From assembly GCF_036370855.1 (NCBI RefSeq), contig NC_088102.1:36183835-36247834 (forward strand): DNA of 64,000 bases. Reading direction: 5' to 3'. This stretch comes from Dromaius novaehollandiae (Eukaryota; Chordata; Aves; Casuariiformes; Dromaiidae). Below, piece after piece: positions 1-13,905 of this stretch. The position numbers and the translations under genes are program-made. Numbering within the stretch: position 1 is the stretch's first letter; each line of letters starts with the position of its first letter. The notes below the pieces were generated by a model. It was not told the origin of the DNA and ran no database searches. It saw only the letters and a program-made list of their open reading frames with translations.

Positions 1-2329
1 CTAAAGCACTCAGTCAGTTTGCAGGGCATGAACCTTACGAACATTCTGACTTAAAAGTTTAGCTTCTTAAGGTCATGTGATAGATGAAGCAAAAAACAGA
101 CTTAGAAACTGCTTCTAATGCAATCATTTAGTTTGGGTAACAGAAGCATACAGATCTACAGATCCATCTTAACAAAAGACCTATTTTCTATCTTGGGTTA
201 CTCGATGCTTAATATTCTTCGGGATTCTGGCAGGAGAGTCAGAGTTCACCTATTCTGAGAGAAACCTGCACTGGCACGGAAAGCTGCATTCTTCAACATG
301 CCTACTCATTCCCAACCCTCTGTTGCCCCTTCTCTTATGTTGGCATAAGTGTTCGTGCAGCCACAAAATGATGGCAGAACTCCGAAGGATTAAAGTTAAC
401 TCAGTATAAAAACAGTTAAAAAAAAGAATCTTGAAAGAACTAAGAATATTTTATTTTTCATTATAAGCATATTTTGTAAGATACCATCATTTTAGGTTAT
501 TCTTTGTAGTGTCAGGCTTCCCAACGGCATGTGTTTTTCATCACTTCTCCTAGCTGGAAGTTCCAAAATAATTGTAGAGATTGTTATGTTTAATCTTTGT
601 TATAAAGTTTCTGAATACAAGTTCTTTTATGGTTTGCTTAGTCCAAATAATTATATGCTTAGAAAGTACTAAGTGGTAAGAATTAATAAACCTAATACAT
701 TACTTAAAGTAATGGCAACTGAATAGAAGCAAGCGTATCATGCATGGACATCTACTGTAGCAAATGTTTAATGCATTGGCTACTATGCAATGGATATACT
801 GCAGCATAAGTTTCCTATGTTTCTTTCTACCATTATAGTTTCATTCCATTAAACTAAAAAAGAAATATCTAAAAGATCCTTATATGTAATGGACAGAAGA
901 AGTAGTAAACTAGGTAGCTAGATTGTATGGTATGAAATTAATATAGTGAATATATTTCTCATCAGTTATTTTAAACAGCCCAAAACTAATCTACTGGATA
1001 GGAGCTGACACCTAATAAAGTGCCTTTTTCCTTTCCCTCAACTAAACATTCATCTTAGGATGTAAGACAGTATAATGAAAAAGAAATCACAATACAAATC
1101 TAGTATTGTGTGATACAGCATAGTGACTTGAGCCCACTTCTTGTATACTTTTTCTGAAGTCACCTTAATTGGTATACTTGTGCCTGGATAGTTAATGCAT
1201 CAAGAAAATATCCCACACACAGGGATCTGAACCATTGAAACACTGAGGATTTGAACTAGAAAGAATAGTTGCACCCATACTGTTTCAAAAATCAATTTCT
1301 GATCATACTGGCAAACAGAATAATAAAGTGTAATTATGCAATGGTGTTGGGATGCTACTTGGAATGGTAAAATGACAAGACCTAGGTAAACAATAAGGGC
1401 ATATGTTAATGGAAGGAGCTGTGCAAAATGTCATGTGTTGCACCACGTACAAAATACATGTTAGGATTTATCAACTACCGGGTCCATTAGTTCCATTTAA
1501 CTCACAAAACAGATTAACCTAGACAGTAGAGACAACTCAGAAATACAATAAACTCTAAATTATCCACACGTGATTTGTCTAGGTCAAAGATTAACTATGC
1601 TATAGATTCGGAAATATAATCTGGCTCTGCATGTAGCCAGCATGATTCTAGCATGATCAGTTTGTTACATCTGCTGGTAGTTAACAACGTATTTTAAAAA
1701 CTCAGGTTTGAGAAAAAATACTCATTTTAAAATAACATGAATGTTGGCAAAGGATACAGGAAGCTGGATACAAGCCTCATTGAAAACTAAAGATATACAG
1801 TAGTCTTAACTTAGTTAAAAGTGTGTGACATTTAATGTCAGATTTCCATTTTACATGCTGCTGCTAGAAAAATAAATTAGTTACTAATTGTAAAAGCAGA
1901 AGTCTCCTTACTGTGAAACCTAAATTTCTATTCACTCTGATATTTTGCGATAGCCAGTAGCTAAAGACATATCTGAAGCTAAAGCAGATCTGCTAATCAT
2001 ACAGATTTACCATATAGACCAAAACTCTATTTTGAGCTCATTATCATGAGAATGACAATGATGAGGAAATGATCCCTCCCACCCCACTACTGCTTTTCTG
2101 TACATTCGTCCTTTGCATTCATACTTTTTGCATCTAGGACTTGCCATACATAAACTGCATCCAATACACATGACAAAATTACATAGTGAAGATCCTCTCT
2201 TTACATAGAAGCAGGACAAAGAGATGCCTACAGCCTAGACAAAATCAGTTTTCCAAAGTCCAAACTCTGTCCAGATCACTTTCAGGGGAATAGTGATTAC
2301 CCAGTGAAGCTGACTGAGCTTCAGTTTCA

Positions 2330-3770
2330 GTCTATTGCCTCTTCTCCAGTCACTGGGAACTGCAGAGAAGATTCTGCATCCATCTTCTTTACACCTTCCC
2401 ATCAGCTATTTATAAACACTGGTAAGATCTCCCTTACTGAGCCTTCTCTTCTCAAGGCTAAACAGTCACAGTTCTCTCAGGCTTTCCTCATAAGAGAGAT
2501 GTTTCAGTCCCTTAATCATCTTGTCGCCCTTCACTAGACTTGCTCCAGCAGGTCCATGCCTTTCTTGTATTGGGGAGCCCAGACCTGGACACAGCATTCT
2601 AGATATGGCCTCACCAGTGCTGGGTAGAGAGGGAGGATTATCTCCCTCGACCTGTTGGAAATGCTCCTCCTAATGCAGCCCAGGATATCATTGGCTGCCT
2701 TTGCCACAAGAGTGCCTTGCTGGCCGTGTACAACTTGTTGTCCACCAGGACATCCAGGTCCTTCTCTGCAAAGCTGCTCTCTAGCTGGTCAGCTCCCAGT
2801 CTGTGCTGCTGTGTGGGGTTACTCCTCGCCATCTGCAGGACTTTGCACTCCCTTTTGCTGAACTTCATGAGGTTCCTCTCTGCCCCTTTTTCAGCAGCAC
2901 AATAACCTGGTCTATCAGCCACTCCTCCCAGTTTTCTACTGTTTGCAAGCTTGCTGAGGGTGCATCTGGTCCCATGATCCAGGTCATTAATGAAGATGTT
3001 GGCCCCAGTATTGATCTGTGGGGGCAACACTAGTGACCGGCCTCCAGCCAGACTTTGTGCCACATATTACAACCCTCTGAACCTGGCAGCTCAGCCAGTT
3101 TTCAGTCCAACTGATCTAGATCCCTGGAGGCTATCACTGAGGACCTCAAGAAAACTGTTAAAAATCAATCAACTCCTTTATGTACTTCCTTGTTGATTGT
3201 TTGACAAAAATCAAATTGGTTTCTCAGTTATGACTTCAGCAAATCTCAGTTATCACTTCTGTAACAGGTCACATCCCCATGCCCACTAATTCAAATCCCT
3301 GTTAGAGTTTCCAATAATTTCCCTTGAACAGACTTTAAGCTTATTGGTCTTAACTACCTTAGACAAAGACAGGGTTACATTTGCCACACTCTACTACCAA
3401 AGCTGTCTTTGGGGGGTGTCTGCCACAGTTAGAAGTTCAGCGATTGCTCTTACAAGTTCATTTAGAACTCTTGGGTGATTACTAGTTGGTCATGGTGAGT
3501 ATTACTCTTCATTTTTTCCATTGGTTCCATAATTTCTTCTAGTGATACGTCATCTTGAGGCAGATCCCCCATAATGGCATAAGAACCTGTCCAAGATCTT
3601 TCCATAATAAATACAAATGTCACAAATATATATATATATTTTTTCTGCTATGGTTTTATCTTTTCTGAGTGTTTCTTTTATGCCTTTATTGACTTTAGAG
3701 ACCCTCTGGTAGGCTTGCTGTTCCAAATATGTTTGACAAAGAATTTATTTTACGTCTTTCTATTTTTCAA
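2330..3770 (-). mobile_element. CR1 LINE fragment, old (copy 1)
   Basis: On the plus strand the sequence reads as the reverse complement of a CR1 ORF2 3' half: the phrases GAGCCTTCTCTTCTCAAGGC, CAGTCCCTTAATCATCTT, CAGCCCAGGATATCATTGGC and GACATCCAGGTCCTTCTC are shared with copy 2 or typical of avian CR1. From about 3300 it continues into a more diverged reverse transcriptase part (AAGCTTATTGGTCTTAACTA, GGTTACATTTGCCA, ACTCTTGGGTGATTA). The reading frames are broken and the 3' end is missing. The left boundary near 2330 and the right boundary beyond 3130 are uncertain; the older part could be a separate CR1 subfamily insertion. Confidence 0.85.
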
Positions 3771-4536
3771 AAAAACAATTTTTACAAGGTGTGTCTCACA
3801 CTCCACTTCGTTGAGCTATATTGCATTTTTACAACTGACCCGTCAGAGTTCATGAAACTTTCTGATATTCCAAACATATCACCATTAATATGCCCATCTT
3901 AGTCTGGAACGTATAGTCTTATTTATTATTTTCCTTTACTATGTAGGCCAGGAATTTCGATTCACAAGGATTCTTGTTGCCTACTGCTACTTTGCTAATT
4001 TGATTCAGCTCTAAGCTTTCTATAACATGCAGCCTTATTCCTCCAGCACACACTCTCAGCACCTTCAGTACACTCCCTGCCTGCTCTTATCTTTCCTATA
4101 TATGCTGTGGTCACGATCCCTTTTAAAATATTACCTACACAATTTAATATGACTTCATATGATCAAAATCTTTGAAAACGAATGTTTATGATCAGTATTG
4201 GCAGGGACGACATGTCTATAAATTACAGTTGCTTGCAAAAGCATGCACATCTGTCTGCCTCATAATACTTCTGTGTTGGGAATCCCATTTTGACATTTGC
4301 TACATAAAGTGTTTGTGGGTTTTTTTTCCTGTCTACATGATACAATGCTATCTGATAAGTTGGTCTGGGAGTAAAAGTAGTAGGTGTGATAAAGCTCTAT
4401 GCTTCCAGAAGCCTACTTTGGAAACATATACAGATATTAAAGATATATTAAAGATATACCATGCTTTTCAGTTTTATGTGCATTAGAAAAAAAATTTTTG
4501 AAAAAAGAAATCTCGCATTTTCCAAACAACTATGCG

Positions 4537-4547
4537 CCCCCCCCCCC
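4537..4547. repeat. C11 homopolymer
   Basis: Eleven consecutive C on the plus strand, located 270 bp left of the left inverted-repeat arm. Confidence 0.85.
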
Positions 4548-4820
4548 AACTTTATAAAATTGGTAAGAAAAATTCTGTAAACACTCAATGTGTCTTCACA
4601 CAGACTGGGAAAAAATATTCTAGGTTAATAATCACTAAATTAAGTTATATAGATTGATATTTTATAATTGTATATTGAGATTTAAGTTAACAGATGAATA
4701 GGTATCCAAAGATATTTAAAACTCTAACAGTTCTAATATCCAAACTTACTAATGAACTGTCTCTGTCTACAAAGCTCCAGAAGAAATAAAAACATAAAAC
4801 ATTTGTATAAGAGAAAGTAA

Positions 4821-4919
4821 AACAGAAGCCATGGAAAGTATTAACTCTAGATGTGACCTTCACTGCCGTGCCATAGGTACAGAGACACTTACCAGTCCAT
4901 GAGAATATGAGTGGGGAAA
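4821..4919 (+). repeat. Inverted repeat, left arm
   Basis: Begins AACAGAAGCCATGGAAAGT and ends GAATATGAGTGGGGAAA. It is the reverse complement of 7598-7500 with about five differences in 99 positions by eye. On the plus strand it is followed by a run of seven A. Read on the minus (FMN1) strand it contains CTG|GTAAGTG, a consensus splice donor. I do not recognise the family. Confidence 0.9.
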
Positions 4920-7499
4920 AAAATACCTCACTAAAATATAGCACTGTGTTATGTTTCAATCTGTATCTTTTTAAAATCTAGCTCCATGCACATATTTCAA
5001 TATTCATTGTACATTAAATGGTATCTCTTGTACTGTCAAAGCACTGAAACCAAATCATAGCTGTCTTTTCTTTGGATTATGTTTGTATTCTATTTGGCTG
5101 AAATATTATTCTGTACAAGACAAAACACAATTACGATTAAAATGAGAAAATAGGGAATCATTTGCATCATGAGTAAATAATGTTGCAAAACCGTGTGACA
5201 AGAAAATCGACCTCTGATTTCAAGAAAATCTGAAAGATGAGATCAGTGAAATGTAAAATTAGCCAGTTCCATTGGGTGGCAGTTTTGCTGTCAATTAATT
5301 ACTTTTTTGTCTTCCCCTTGGCTGAAGACAACATATAATTCACCAGTTCCCAGATCCTGGGATCCATGCTGTTATTGTGTCCTGGATGTGAACTTGGTAT
5401 CTCATTAGTTTTTCATTCAGTCTTTTATTTTAGTATAGTTTTTGTGATTTTTTTCTAAATGATTAGCTTGTTACATTTTATTTTATAACAACATATACCT
5501 TTGATATTGCCTTGCTCATTTGCCTTTCTCCAAGCCATTTGGAAAAACCCCTTAGAATTTCTGGAGTGAACAACAAGGCTAACCTCATGACAGGAAATCC
5601 TATTTTGCTGTGCATAGATAAAATCTACATTAGAATGTGTCACGTTTTTATTGTCGGTCATACTATATTTCGTTCTGTCTACATACAACTGCAGGAATAT
5701 TCCGGTGTAGTTAGTATTTTATCTGTTTTTAAAGAAATGCTTTAGCATCAAACATTACAAAGACAGAAGCAGTAAAAACCTGATAACGTTTTTCAAGAGC
5801 CAAATTCAAAATTTTGTATCAGTCTGCTTCGTGATTATTTAAAGTATGTTGGCAATACAGATCATATAAAGATAATGGTGACTAAAAACATATCAGTATA
5901 CAGGGAAAGAAAGCTGGATGAAAAAGCAAGATTTTTTAATAATATTTTGTTTATAATAAGGTATTGTAACGTTTGAAATGTTCCAGTGAAAACATGGAAT
6001 TAACATCTGAAAGAAAATAGCAAGTTGCAAAAAGGAAATGTGATTACGTTTTAACTATATATTCACTACAAGGAGGAAGCAACTCTGCATCCTGTAATCA
6101 CATCAAACATAACATGTAAACAAACAAGAATAACTGGAAGCACAACTGAAAAGCCAAACAAAAACAGGCAATTAAAAATGGGTGGATAATTAAGATGGAC
6201 ATAGGTAAATGAAGGGCTTAAAATGCTCTAAAAAGGTAAAAATGGAAACATTAGTTCCAAAATTACAGACATCAAGTAGGTGAAAACAACAGAGAATCAT
6301 GTATTGTGAAACAGGGGACAAATGCTCAAAACCATTTATGCATCACATCTGCTAGAGCAAACAAGGTACAAATACACTAAAAAACATTAGGGGTGTACAG
6401 GTGTGACAGCAGAAGGTTTTATTCATGTCCTCTTGAACAGCAAAACCAAAAGTACCTGTAACCCAAAAAGCTGACAGATAACAAAACTTACGTGTGGAGT
6501 AAAGGGTAAAGCAATTGAGAAAGCTTGCTTATTGTGATACAACTTGCATTTTAAAAATGTAACTGCAGGTTTTAAACTTTAACACAGAATGACCTGAAAC
6601 AAAGGAAGATATATTCAATATACTGGGCTAATTTTTTACAGCACTGTGTTTTCTAAAACATTGTCCCTTAATGCTAATCTTGCAAGAAGACTGCATAACA
6701 CAGGACTGCTCCAAATTTCTTCTATCTTAAATAAGCATAAAAAATAAATATCTACAATAACAGCATCTTTTAGGACCACTAGGCCCTTGGTATCTGAACA
6801 CAAATGAGTGCCCCAGCATTTACAGCCCCAACTGTTCAGCTTTAGCATTTTCCTGACATTCCAGGATAAACATGGCCTCCAGGCCATACACCTTAACCTT
6901 ATGCAGGCCACATTTGGGTCTAGGGTTTCTCCATGGAAAGTTAAGCACGCATATTGAGCTGAGAAGGATATTGCATCAGGGGTTTTCGTTTGAGGTGGCT
7001 CCTTTAAAAGGTATAAAATCCCAAAATGATACAATCTCTTTTTAGTTATAAATAAGAAAACCTTCAAAATCTGAACTATTTCTGTATATACTCAGTAAAT
7101 AATGTTTTCTGTGTTCAGGAAGTGGCATAGACCAGGGTTCCTTTACCTCAGAATCCCAGCTATGAAAAATTTATTGTCAGCAGTCTCAACTTCTGTTTGA
7201 TCAAAAGGAAACAGAAAGGTGATATATGATACACGATCATGTGAGGAAGATTTGCTCAAAAATACCGTAAGAATATTCTATTCTACAATATGAAGCAGCG
7301 TATGTTGGTTTATATGTGAAACTTACCAAAGAGTAAGTTATTTCCTTTTCAATTCTCCTAAAGTAATTAAAGACGTGTGAAAATAAAACTAAACTAAAAA
7401 TGAATTATGCAGTTCCAAACTACCTTTCAAACATCTGTAAACTATGGCTACTTATGCTTTGTTAATGCTTTTTAGGGTAGAGATGAGTTGTAAGATTTT

Positions 7500-7598
7500 T
7501 TTTCTCACTCATATTCTCATGGACTAGTAAGTGTCTCTGTACCTATGGCACGGCAGTGAAGGCCACATCTAGAGTTAATACTTTCCACGGCTTCTGTT
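7500..7598 (-). repeat. Inverted repeat, right arm
   Basis: Partner of 4821-4919, in opposite orientation, 2.6 kb away. Read on the minus strand it ends GAGTGAGAAAA and is followed by an A-run, as in the left arm. The shared A-rich 3' end suggests two copies of one short retroposed sequence instead of the ends of a single transposon. No target-site duplication was clear. Confidence 0.9.
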
Positions 7599-10500
7599 TC
7601 TGTGTGTCCCGTTGTCAGTGGGATACATAAGCGAGCAAGAAAAAAAAAAAAGACACATGACCAGACGCAGCAGGGGCTGCATCTGAAATAAACTTCAATA
7701 AATCAGGTTAATATTGTTCTTTCGCTTCTTATATCACGGTTAAATCTGCTTTTCTTTCAAAAGGCTTCCCTTCCCTAAATATGCACTATTTATTCAAATC
7801 AGTAAAACCTTGTTGCTATAATATTTCTCCGCACTTCTTGAATCACCTCACCTTGTCTTTTGGCTAAAATTCAGCTGTTACCTCAGTTTGATATCACATA
7901 CGTCTCAAAATGGAAGACTATAGTCTATAACCTCAGAAAGAACTTTTCCAGCCCAACCTATGGTCTTTGTTTCAGAAAGTTTTAGAATGATTACAATTTA
8001 GATTATTACAATTCCATTTATTAGGCAGATTAGTTTATCTCAAAATGGGTTACATATACCTGAATTTTGCTCACACACAAAAGAAATGAAAAAAAAAAAA
8101 AGAAAAAGAAATTAATATGTCCATTCTCTATTGTGATGCTCTTCCAATCATTCTTCAAATTTTAACTTTGCAAAATTTGACACTCAGCAATGTGGAGCGG
8201 ATCTGAAAGTCAGGGAAATCAATCTAAGTTCCATTCATTTTAGTCAGATAGCTGCAATTGAGATTGAAGTCATTTAAGGCAGAATTCTGAAAATAGGACC
8301 TCACCTATTTTGCAGATGCAATAGTCTCTATTAAATTTTTAGTTCTGAACACTGATAGTTACTCTATACTTCACCTTTATCACTTTTATTTTATCAAGGA
8401 AAGATGCCTTTACAATAATAAAAGAGACCAAAGACTAGACACAGATGGACATTACACTTATCCACGCACCTGGTGGTCCCTCCTTGTAAAGTTTTAGGTG
8501 AGCTAGAGACAAAAGCATAAGTAAGATTGTACTTAAGTTTCACACACGGTATTTGTATATTTATACTCATTAATTTTATTAGATCTAGTTCTTTAATGAT
8601 TTTTTGTATAAAACAGATATAATCCTAGCAGACTTGCTGCTTTTTATTTATTTCTACAAACATATATATCAGTCATTACTTTAAACACCAATTTGTCCTG
8701 CAAAAAAATATTAACTCATTGTGAACAGCTTAATTTATTAAGTGGTATTAGATATTAGCATTGCCACTAAAATCAAATACCAAGTATTAAAAAGGGAATT
8801 GGTACCATGTAAAAAATATGCCATGGACATAAGTCAGTTGACCACAGGCCACGTGTAGTAACATTTACTGTGAAAACATACATGCAAACATCTCTATAAA
8901 TCTCTCAGCTCAAGACGCTATTTACACAGAAATGCATATTGCACTTTGTAGAATGACTCAATCACTTATTTTATTGATTTCTCAAGATTTTCAATTGGAA
9001 ACAACAAAAACCACATTCATGGTGCTCACTCCTTACTGCCTGGTCAACCTGCTTAGTAAGACAAGGAGTTCATACCAGAAAGTTCATAGCATTTTCTCAC
9101 AGATTTATCCTATACAACTTGATTAGAAGGCACAGGTTTGAAATGGGGATGTTTTCAGGAATTTTTCATTTTGCCTTTTGTTTCTAAAACACTGTTCTCC
9201 TGAACTTTTTCCAAAGATGCCATTGTGCATGTGACATGTAACTCCAAAAGAAAATAATGTCCTTAGTCAATGTATGGCATATGCCACTGGATGGCAGACA
9301 TAAAACATACATGATATTACTAATGATAACTAAAGTATGAGGCATGCTTCACTGCTTCTCAAATAAAACACTAACGTGCATGTTTTTCCCTAATGCACAC
9401 AAAACCAAACATGAAATAAAAACTAGCTGTTTTGGACATCCTATGTAATTCATGCAAACACCAAACACGTGCTCAGACGTGTAACCGCAAAGAAAAGAGT
9501 TGAATACAGAGCAACAACTATTACAAACACACACAATACATGTTCACTTAAAGCTTTGTCATGACACAGAACAAGCTCATGATACGTTAACATTTCTACA
9601 AGAAAAGGTGCAAGCATTCACTGGTAAAGCTGGTGACCTGAAAATTTAATCCACAACTTCAGTAATTTTCTGATATGGTGCCCAAAGGAAGGATACTGGA
9701 TTCAGTAGGTCACATGGTCTTAGCCTCTATAGCTAATTTCAACGGAAATGCTTCATTCTCCAAAACTGTTGCACAAAGCAAATGTACACACTAAAATAAG
9801 TGGTATTATTCTATTCACGTTCACAAATGTGCTGATTATGTGTTTTTCAGAAGACCCTCTAGACCACAAGAAGGAGAGCTTTAGCTCCTGACTGAGGAAA
9901 ACACGATAGTCTAACTTCCTGGTAAAATAATTCTTTCTGCAAGTCCTTAAAAATCCTGAAAAGTTTCAAAGAAACTTAGATGAAGAACATTCCAAAATTA
10001 CTTTAGCTTTTTTTTGTAATAAAACAACTTACCTACTTCCTCCCAGCAAAGCAATCTTATATAAAACCTTATATGAAAATCTTTCCCAGAGAAATCTCTG
10101 TAATCCACCTTTCAAACAGATTAGTTTATTCCTCAAAACTTTACATAGCAATTAGAAGCCTTCTCTGCCCCAATGTGAAAACTTGAAGTAGAAAGTAGAA
10201 GCCTTGCAAATATATATGTTTTATATATAAAAACCATATATAGTATATATTGTAATATATATAGTGATCTATACAGCTGCTTCTTGGTCAATACATTCCT
10301 TTTTGTGAAAACTCTTACTTATTAAAACTCAGTAAATGGAAATACACAAAATAATGTATATATAAGTGATATAAAACTAGTTAGAGAACAGAAGGTTGCA
10401 GTAAAAAATGAAAACTAGAGTGCAATTTACCTCTCTTGAGATGTAGCACATCCTGTAGCATAACGTATCCATTAATGAATCAGCTCAGTAGAAAGTTAAG

Positions 10501-11505
10501 TTTTTGAATAGTTAGGACTTCTTATCTATTCTTCCCCCTTGATAAATCTTGGTCCCATCATTTTCAATACTCTCTTTTATTACAGTCATTCTTTCCTCCA
10601 TTATTTTCTCATGCTACTTTCTCCTTTAACCACAAGGTGGCAGCAGTGCATCCGCTTACCACAGCAGCAGCACTTTTTTTTTTTTACAGCTGCGTCGATA
10701 CCACCTTGCAGCCTCATTCAGGCTACCGCCCTGAACAGCAGGAAATGTTCAGGCTTCTCTTTCCTTCGTTCTGTCTTGAACCGGTGTTTAAAACAATAAT
10801 TTTCATACAAAAGGAGTATCATTGGGAGAACTATGAAACTTACTTGAAATGTTAAATGAATGCAAGATTTTAAACGGACAAATTGTGACTTACCCATTTT
10901 TCAAAGATTATTGGTCAGTGAAAGCCCAAAGCTTAGGTTTACTAAAAGTTGACAGAAAGATTTCCTTAAATTTTCTTAAAACCAATTTGAACATTTGCAT
11001 TTAAGCACCCTACTAGAATTAGCAAACTAAAACTGATTTGAGCTTGAAGAAATCCTTAGAACTACATATTTTTGGGAGTAAAGGATTGGCTAATGGTCAT
11101 TTACTGAATATAGCTTTGATGCATTATTATATAATCCTTCTTCGTCCATCCCATTCTGTCTACTCCAGTCTGTCCCCCTTTCCTCACTTCCCATTTAACT
11201 TTGACTCTTTTACAGCCCTGTAATTCAATTCATAGAAGGAAGTCAATCCCCCAGACTAGGAAATGAGCAGATATCTTTTACCTCCACTAATTGTTTTTTT
11301 AGACTATTCAGGGAAAGGAAAAACCCTCCAAGCTTAAAATCTCAAACAGAATGGTTGTCAACACCTCAAAGATTCTGGTAGAGTGAAAATATGGAGGACG
11401 TGGAGAAAGGAGACAGATGGAGAGGAAGATCTGAAGGATAAACAGTCCTAACGAAGCAAACAGTCAATTATCTAAATATTGCCCGAGTATCGAGATAATC
11501 CCCGT

Positions 11506-11531
11506 ACCGTTACAGAAACGGTAACCGTTAA
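11506..11531. promoter_or_regulatory. Cluster of three AACGGT (Myb-type) sites
   Basis: Within 26 bp there are three copies of the YAACGG/CCGTTR core: ACCGTTA at 11506-11512, AAACGGT at 11516-11522 and AACCGTTA at 11523-11530, the last two nearly palindromic together. The surrounding 11460-11540 also keeps several CpG dinucleotides, unusual for this intron. Myb proteins bind this core; occupancy or enhancer function is inference. Confidence 0.35.
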
Positions 11532-13310
11532 GTTGCTATAGGAAACTAAGCAACCTCACAAAAGTTACTGAATTCCCTGAGAATAAGGGAAGGCGATCCA
11601 CAGAACTGCAGGCTTCCCAAAGGATAAACAAGCAAACTCTTGATTCTCTGCTGCGAAGAGAATCGTTTCTACTCTTCCTGAGTGCAAAACAACATGAAGC
11701 GCCATTCAGAAGTAGTCACCTGAGTAACTATCTGCTAGATCATTCCCCTCCTGTCATGGGTGACTTACAGCTACAGTTCATTTACTTGATGGCAGAAATT
11801 GACCTTTTCATTCGTCATTTTCATCCTCCCTGGAAGGCAGCATTACATGTACTGCTGCTGGGGACTTTCAGTATGATTTCTTTCTCAATAAATGTCCTAC
11901 ATACTCCATATTTACCAAAAAAAATCTATTACCGCTAATGGCATATGGTAAACAAATTACACACTACCAGCAAACACTAGGAACAAATTTATCAAAGAAT
12001 TTCTTTGATGAGTTTCAAATTCTCTTTATTCACCTCATCCAGTGCAAGATTAAAATACAAAGCACTTAGTTTAGATTCTAGATATATAACACTTTCCAAA
12101 TCACTATATAGTGTACACAGTGAGTATAGGTTGAGAATGCGTGTATACTATTTATGCAGTATGTGTGTATATCTATACACAGGTGGGTGGGTAGATGTAG
12201 GCACACTATACGTCCACACACGTATGTACAACTGCATCCCCCCGATATATCATCAGCTGCCTAAAAGTTTAGAATTGTTGCCAGACTTTAAGACACTGGT
12301 ATATATAAAATGAAGAAATGTACAATAAATAGGGGATCTGGAGTTTTTTGGGGGCGGGTATTATTATTATTACCAAAGAGTCTGTGCCACAGCAGAGGGG
12401 ACTGACTTGGCAGGGATGATACCAGATTTGACTAAGAACAACCCCCAAAAGCAGACCTAAATCCAGACTCAAATTTTCACAAAGTTTGTGGGCATTCAGA
12501 TTCAGGGTTTCATTTAGACTCATATTTAAAGTACTCACGTTCAAATGCTGGTCTAAGCAGAACTTGTTAACAGATCATGTGAACAGTGAGACTGGATAAT
12601 GCGATCTGATACAGGAAAGTGAACACAGTTTAACTCAGAGGCATTTCTTCAATACAAAGGGCCTCATATATTTTGAACTAGAACCATGGAAACAAAATAC
12701 AATGTCACTCTTCTTGTGCTATACACAATTGCTCTTTTATTGTGTTTCAACTACGTAACAATAACCATCTACTAAAATCCTATGACCATTTTGGGCTGTG
12801 CAACATCCCATTGGTAAAGCCATGAAATTTTGCAGTGCATACATTTCAAAATAAAAACTACAGTAAAAGAAATAAAAAACTTACAGAACTTGCCTTAACT
12901 TTGTGCAGATAACAGATTAACCTCTTCACCAGAAAAAATCTAATTTAAAATCAAGTTTCTAATTTGGGCAGAACCTAAGCTGTTCTATATGTGAATTCTT
13001 AAGCAGACTGGTATCTATGGCTAGACAGACATACGTATTCAGATACAGCTTTGTATACCGCAAAAAAATGTGCTTGTTAGGCATCTGCAGTAATAGATCC
13101 ATCTAGACGTAATATCCTAGGTCTTCTAAAATGACTGCATTTCAATAAGCAGTACCCATGATGGAAATAAAACAGGCATTTTACTGAAAAAGTGAAGCAT
13201 ACCTCTTCTCCTCCTTCATCCTGTAATTACATAATCCCCAGTGGACAGACAGGCATGAACATTTTACCACATGGTGTTAGGCACAGTTTCCATATTCTAA
13301 ATGTGTTTTG

Positions 13311-13336
13311 GTTTTTTTTGTTTTTTTTTTTTTTTG
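13311..13336. repeat. Poly-T tract
   Basis: T8-G-T15 just left of the MIR-like remnant. Nothing else is evident here. Confidence 0.75.
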
Positions 13337-13450
13337 CGCTGATTTAAGCATTGGAAGTAGGTATTTTTTCCATTCTGTCTCTCTATCTAATCCCATACAC
13401 AAAAAAGGGATTGTAAAGTATCTTGAATCTGGCTTAAAAAATTGGTCAGG

Positions 13451-13565
13451 ATTTTTATCCCAGTTTTACAGATGGGTAAACTGAAGCTTGGAAAGCTCAT
13501 ATAACTTTCCTGAAGTCATTCCAGAAGACAGCATCATGGCTGGGAATGAAACCCAAGCATCTTAA
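13451..13565 (-). mobile_element. MIR-like SINE remnant
   Basis: The plus strand reads ATCCCAGTTTTACAGATGGG, TAAACTGAAGCTTGGAAAG, then TCATGGCTGGGAATGAAACC. That is the order expected for the reverse complement of the central and tRNA-related part of a MIR element (ATTTTACAGATGAGGAAACTG, GAGGTTAAGT, GGCTGGGATTCGAACCC). The ends are degraded. MIR copies in birds are few and old, so a chance partial match cannot be fully excluded. Confidence 0.55.
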
Positions 13566-13876
13566 CAACAAATCTTTGGCATTAATAGATGCCTATCTTT
13601 TTATTCCTGTCTCAGGAGGCACAGTGTGAAGAACAGAATCAGTTGAGATGGGGAGAGAAAAGACAGGGAGGCTGCTGTTGCCCATTCACAAGCCCTAGCA
13701 GGAGGAGATAAGGATTCCTCTTTACTGCCTTAAGCGCTCCTGTATCATTTACAGTGCTCAACAGACCTGCAGTTTGAAAAGCAAATACTTCTCAGGCTGA
13801 GAAACATCCCCATATAATAAAAGATTCTTTATATAATACAGTCAAATCCCATATCCTATATGAAGGTTATATGGGA

Positions 13877-13905
13877 CTTTTTTCTTTCTTTCTTTCTTTT
13901 TTTTA
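13877..13905. repeat. (TTTC)n / poly-T tract
   Basis: Four TTTC-type units running into eight T. Confidence 0.8.

Noticed and set aside
2638..3063. 141-residue minus-strand ORF as a possible gene
   Set aside because: It is a piece of CR1 ORF2-region sequence in copy 1 and not a host gene.
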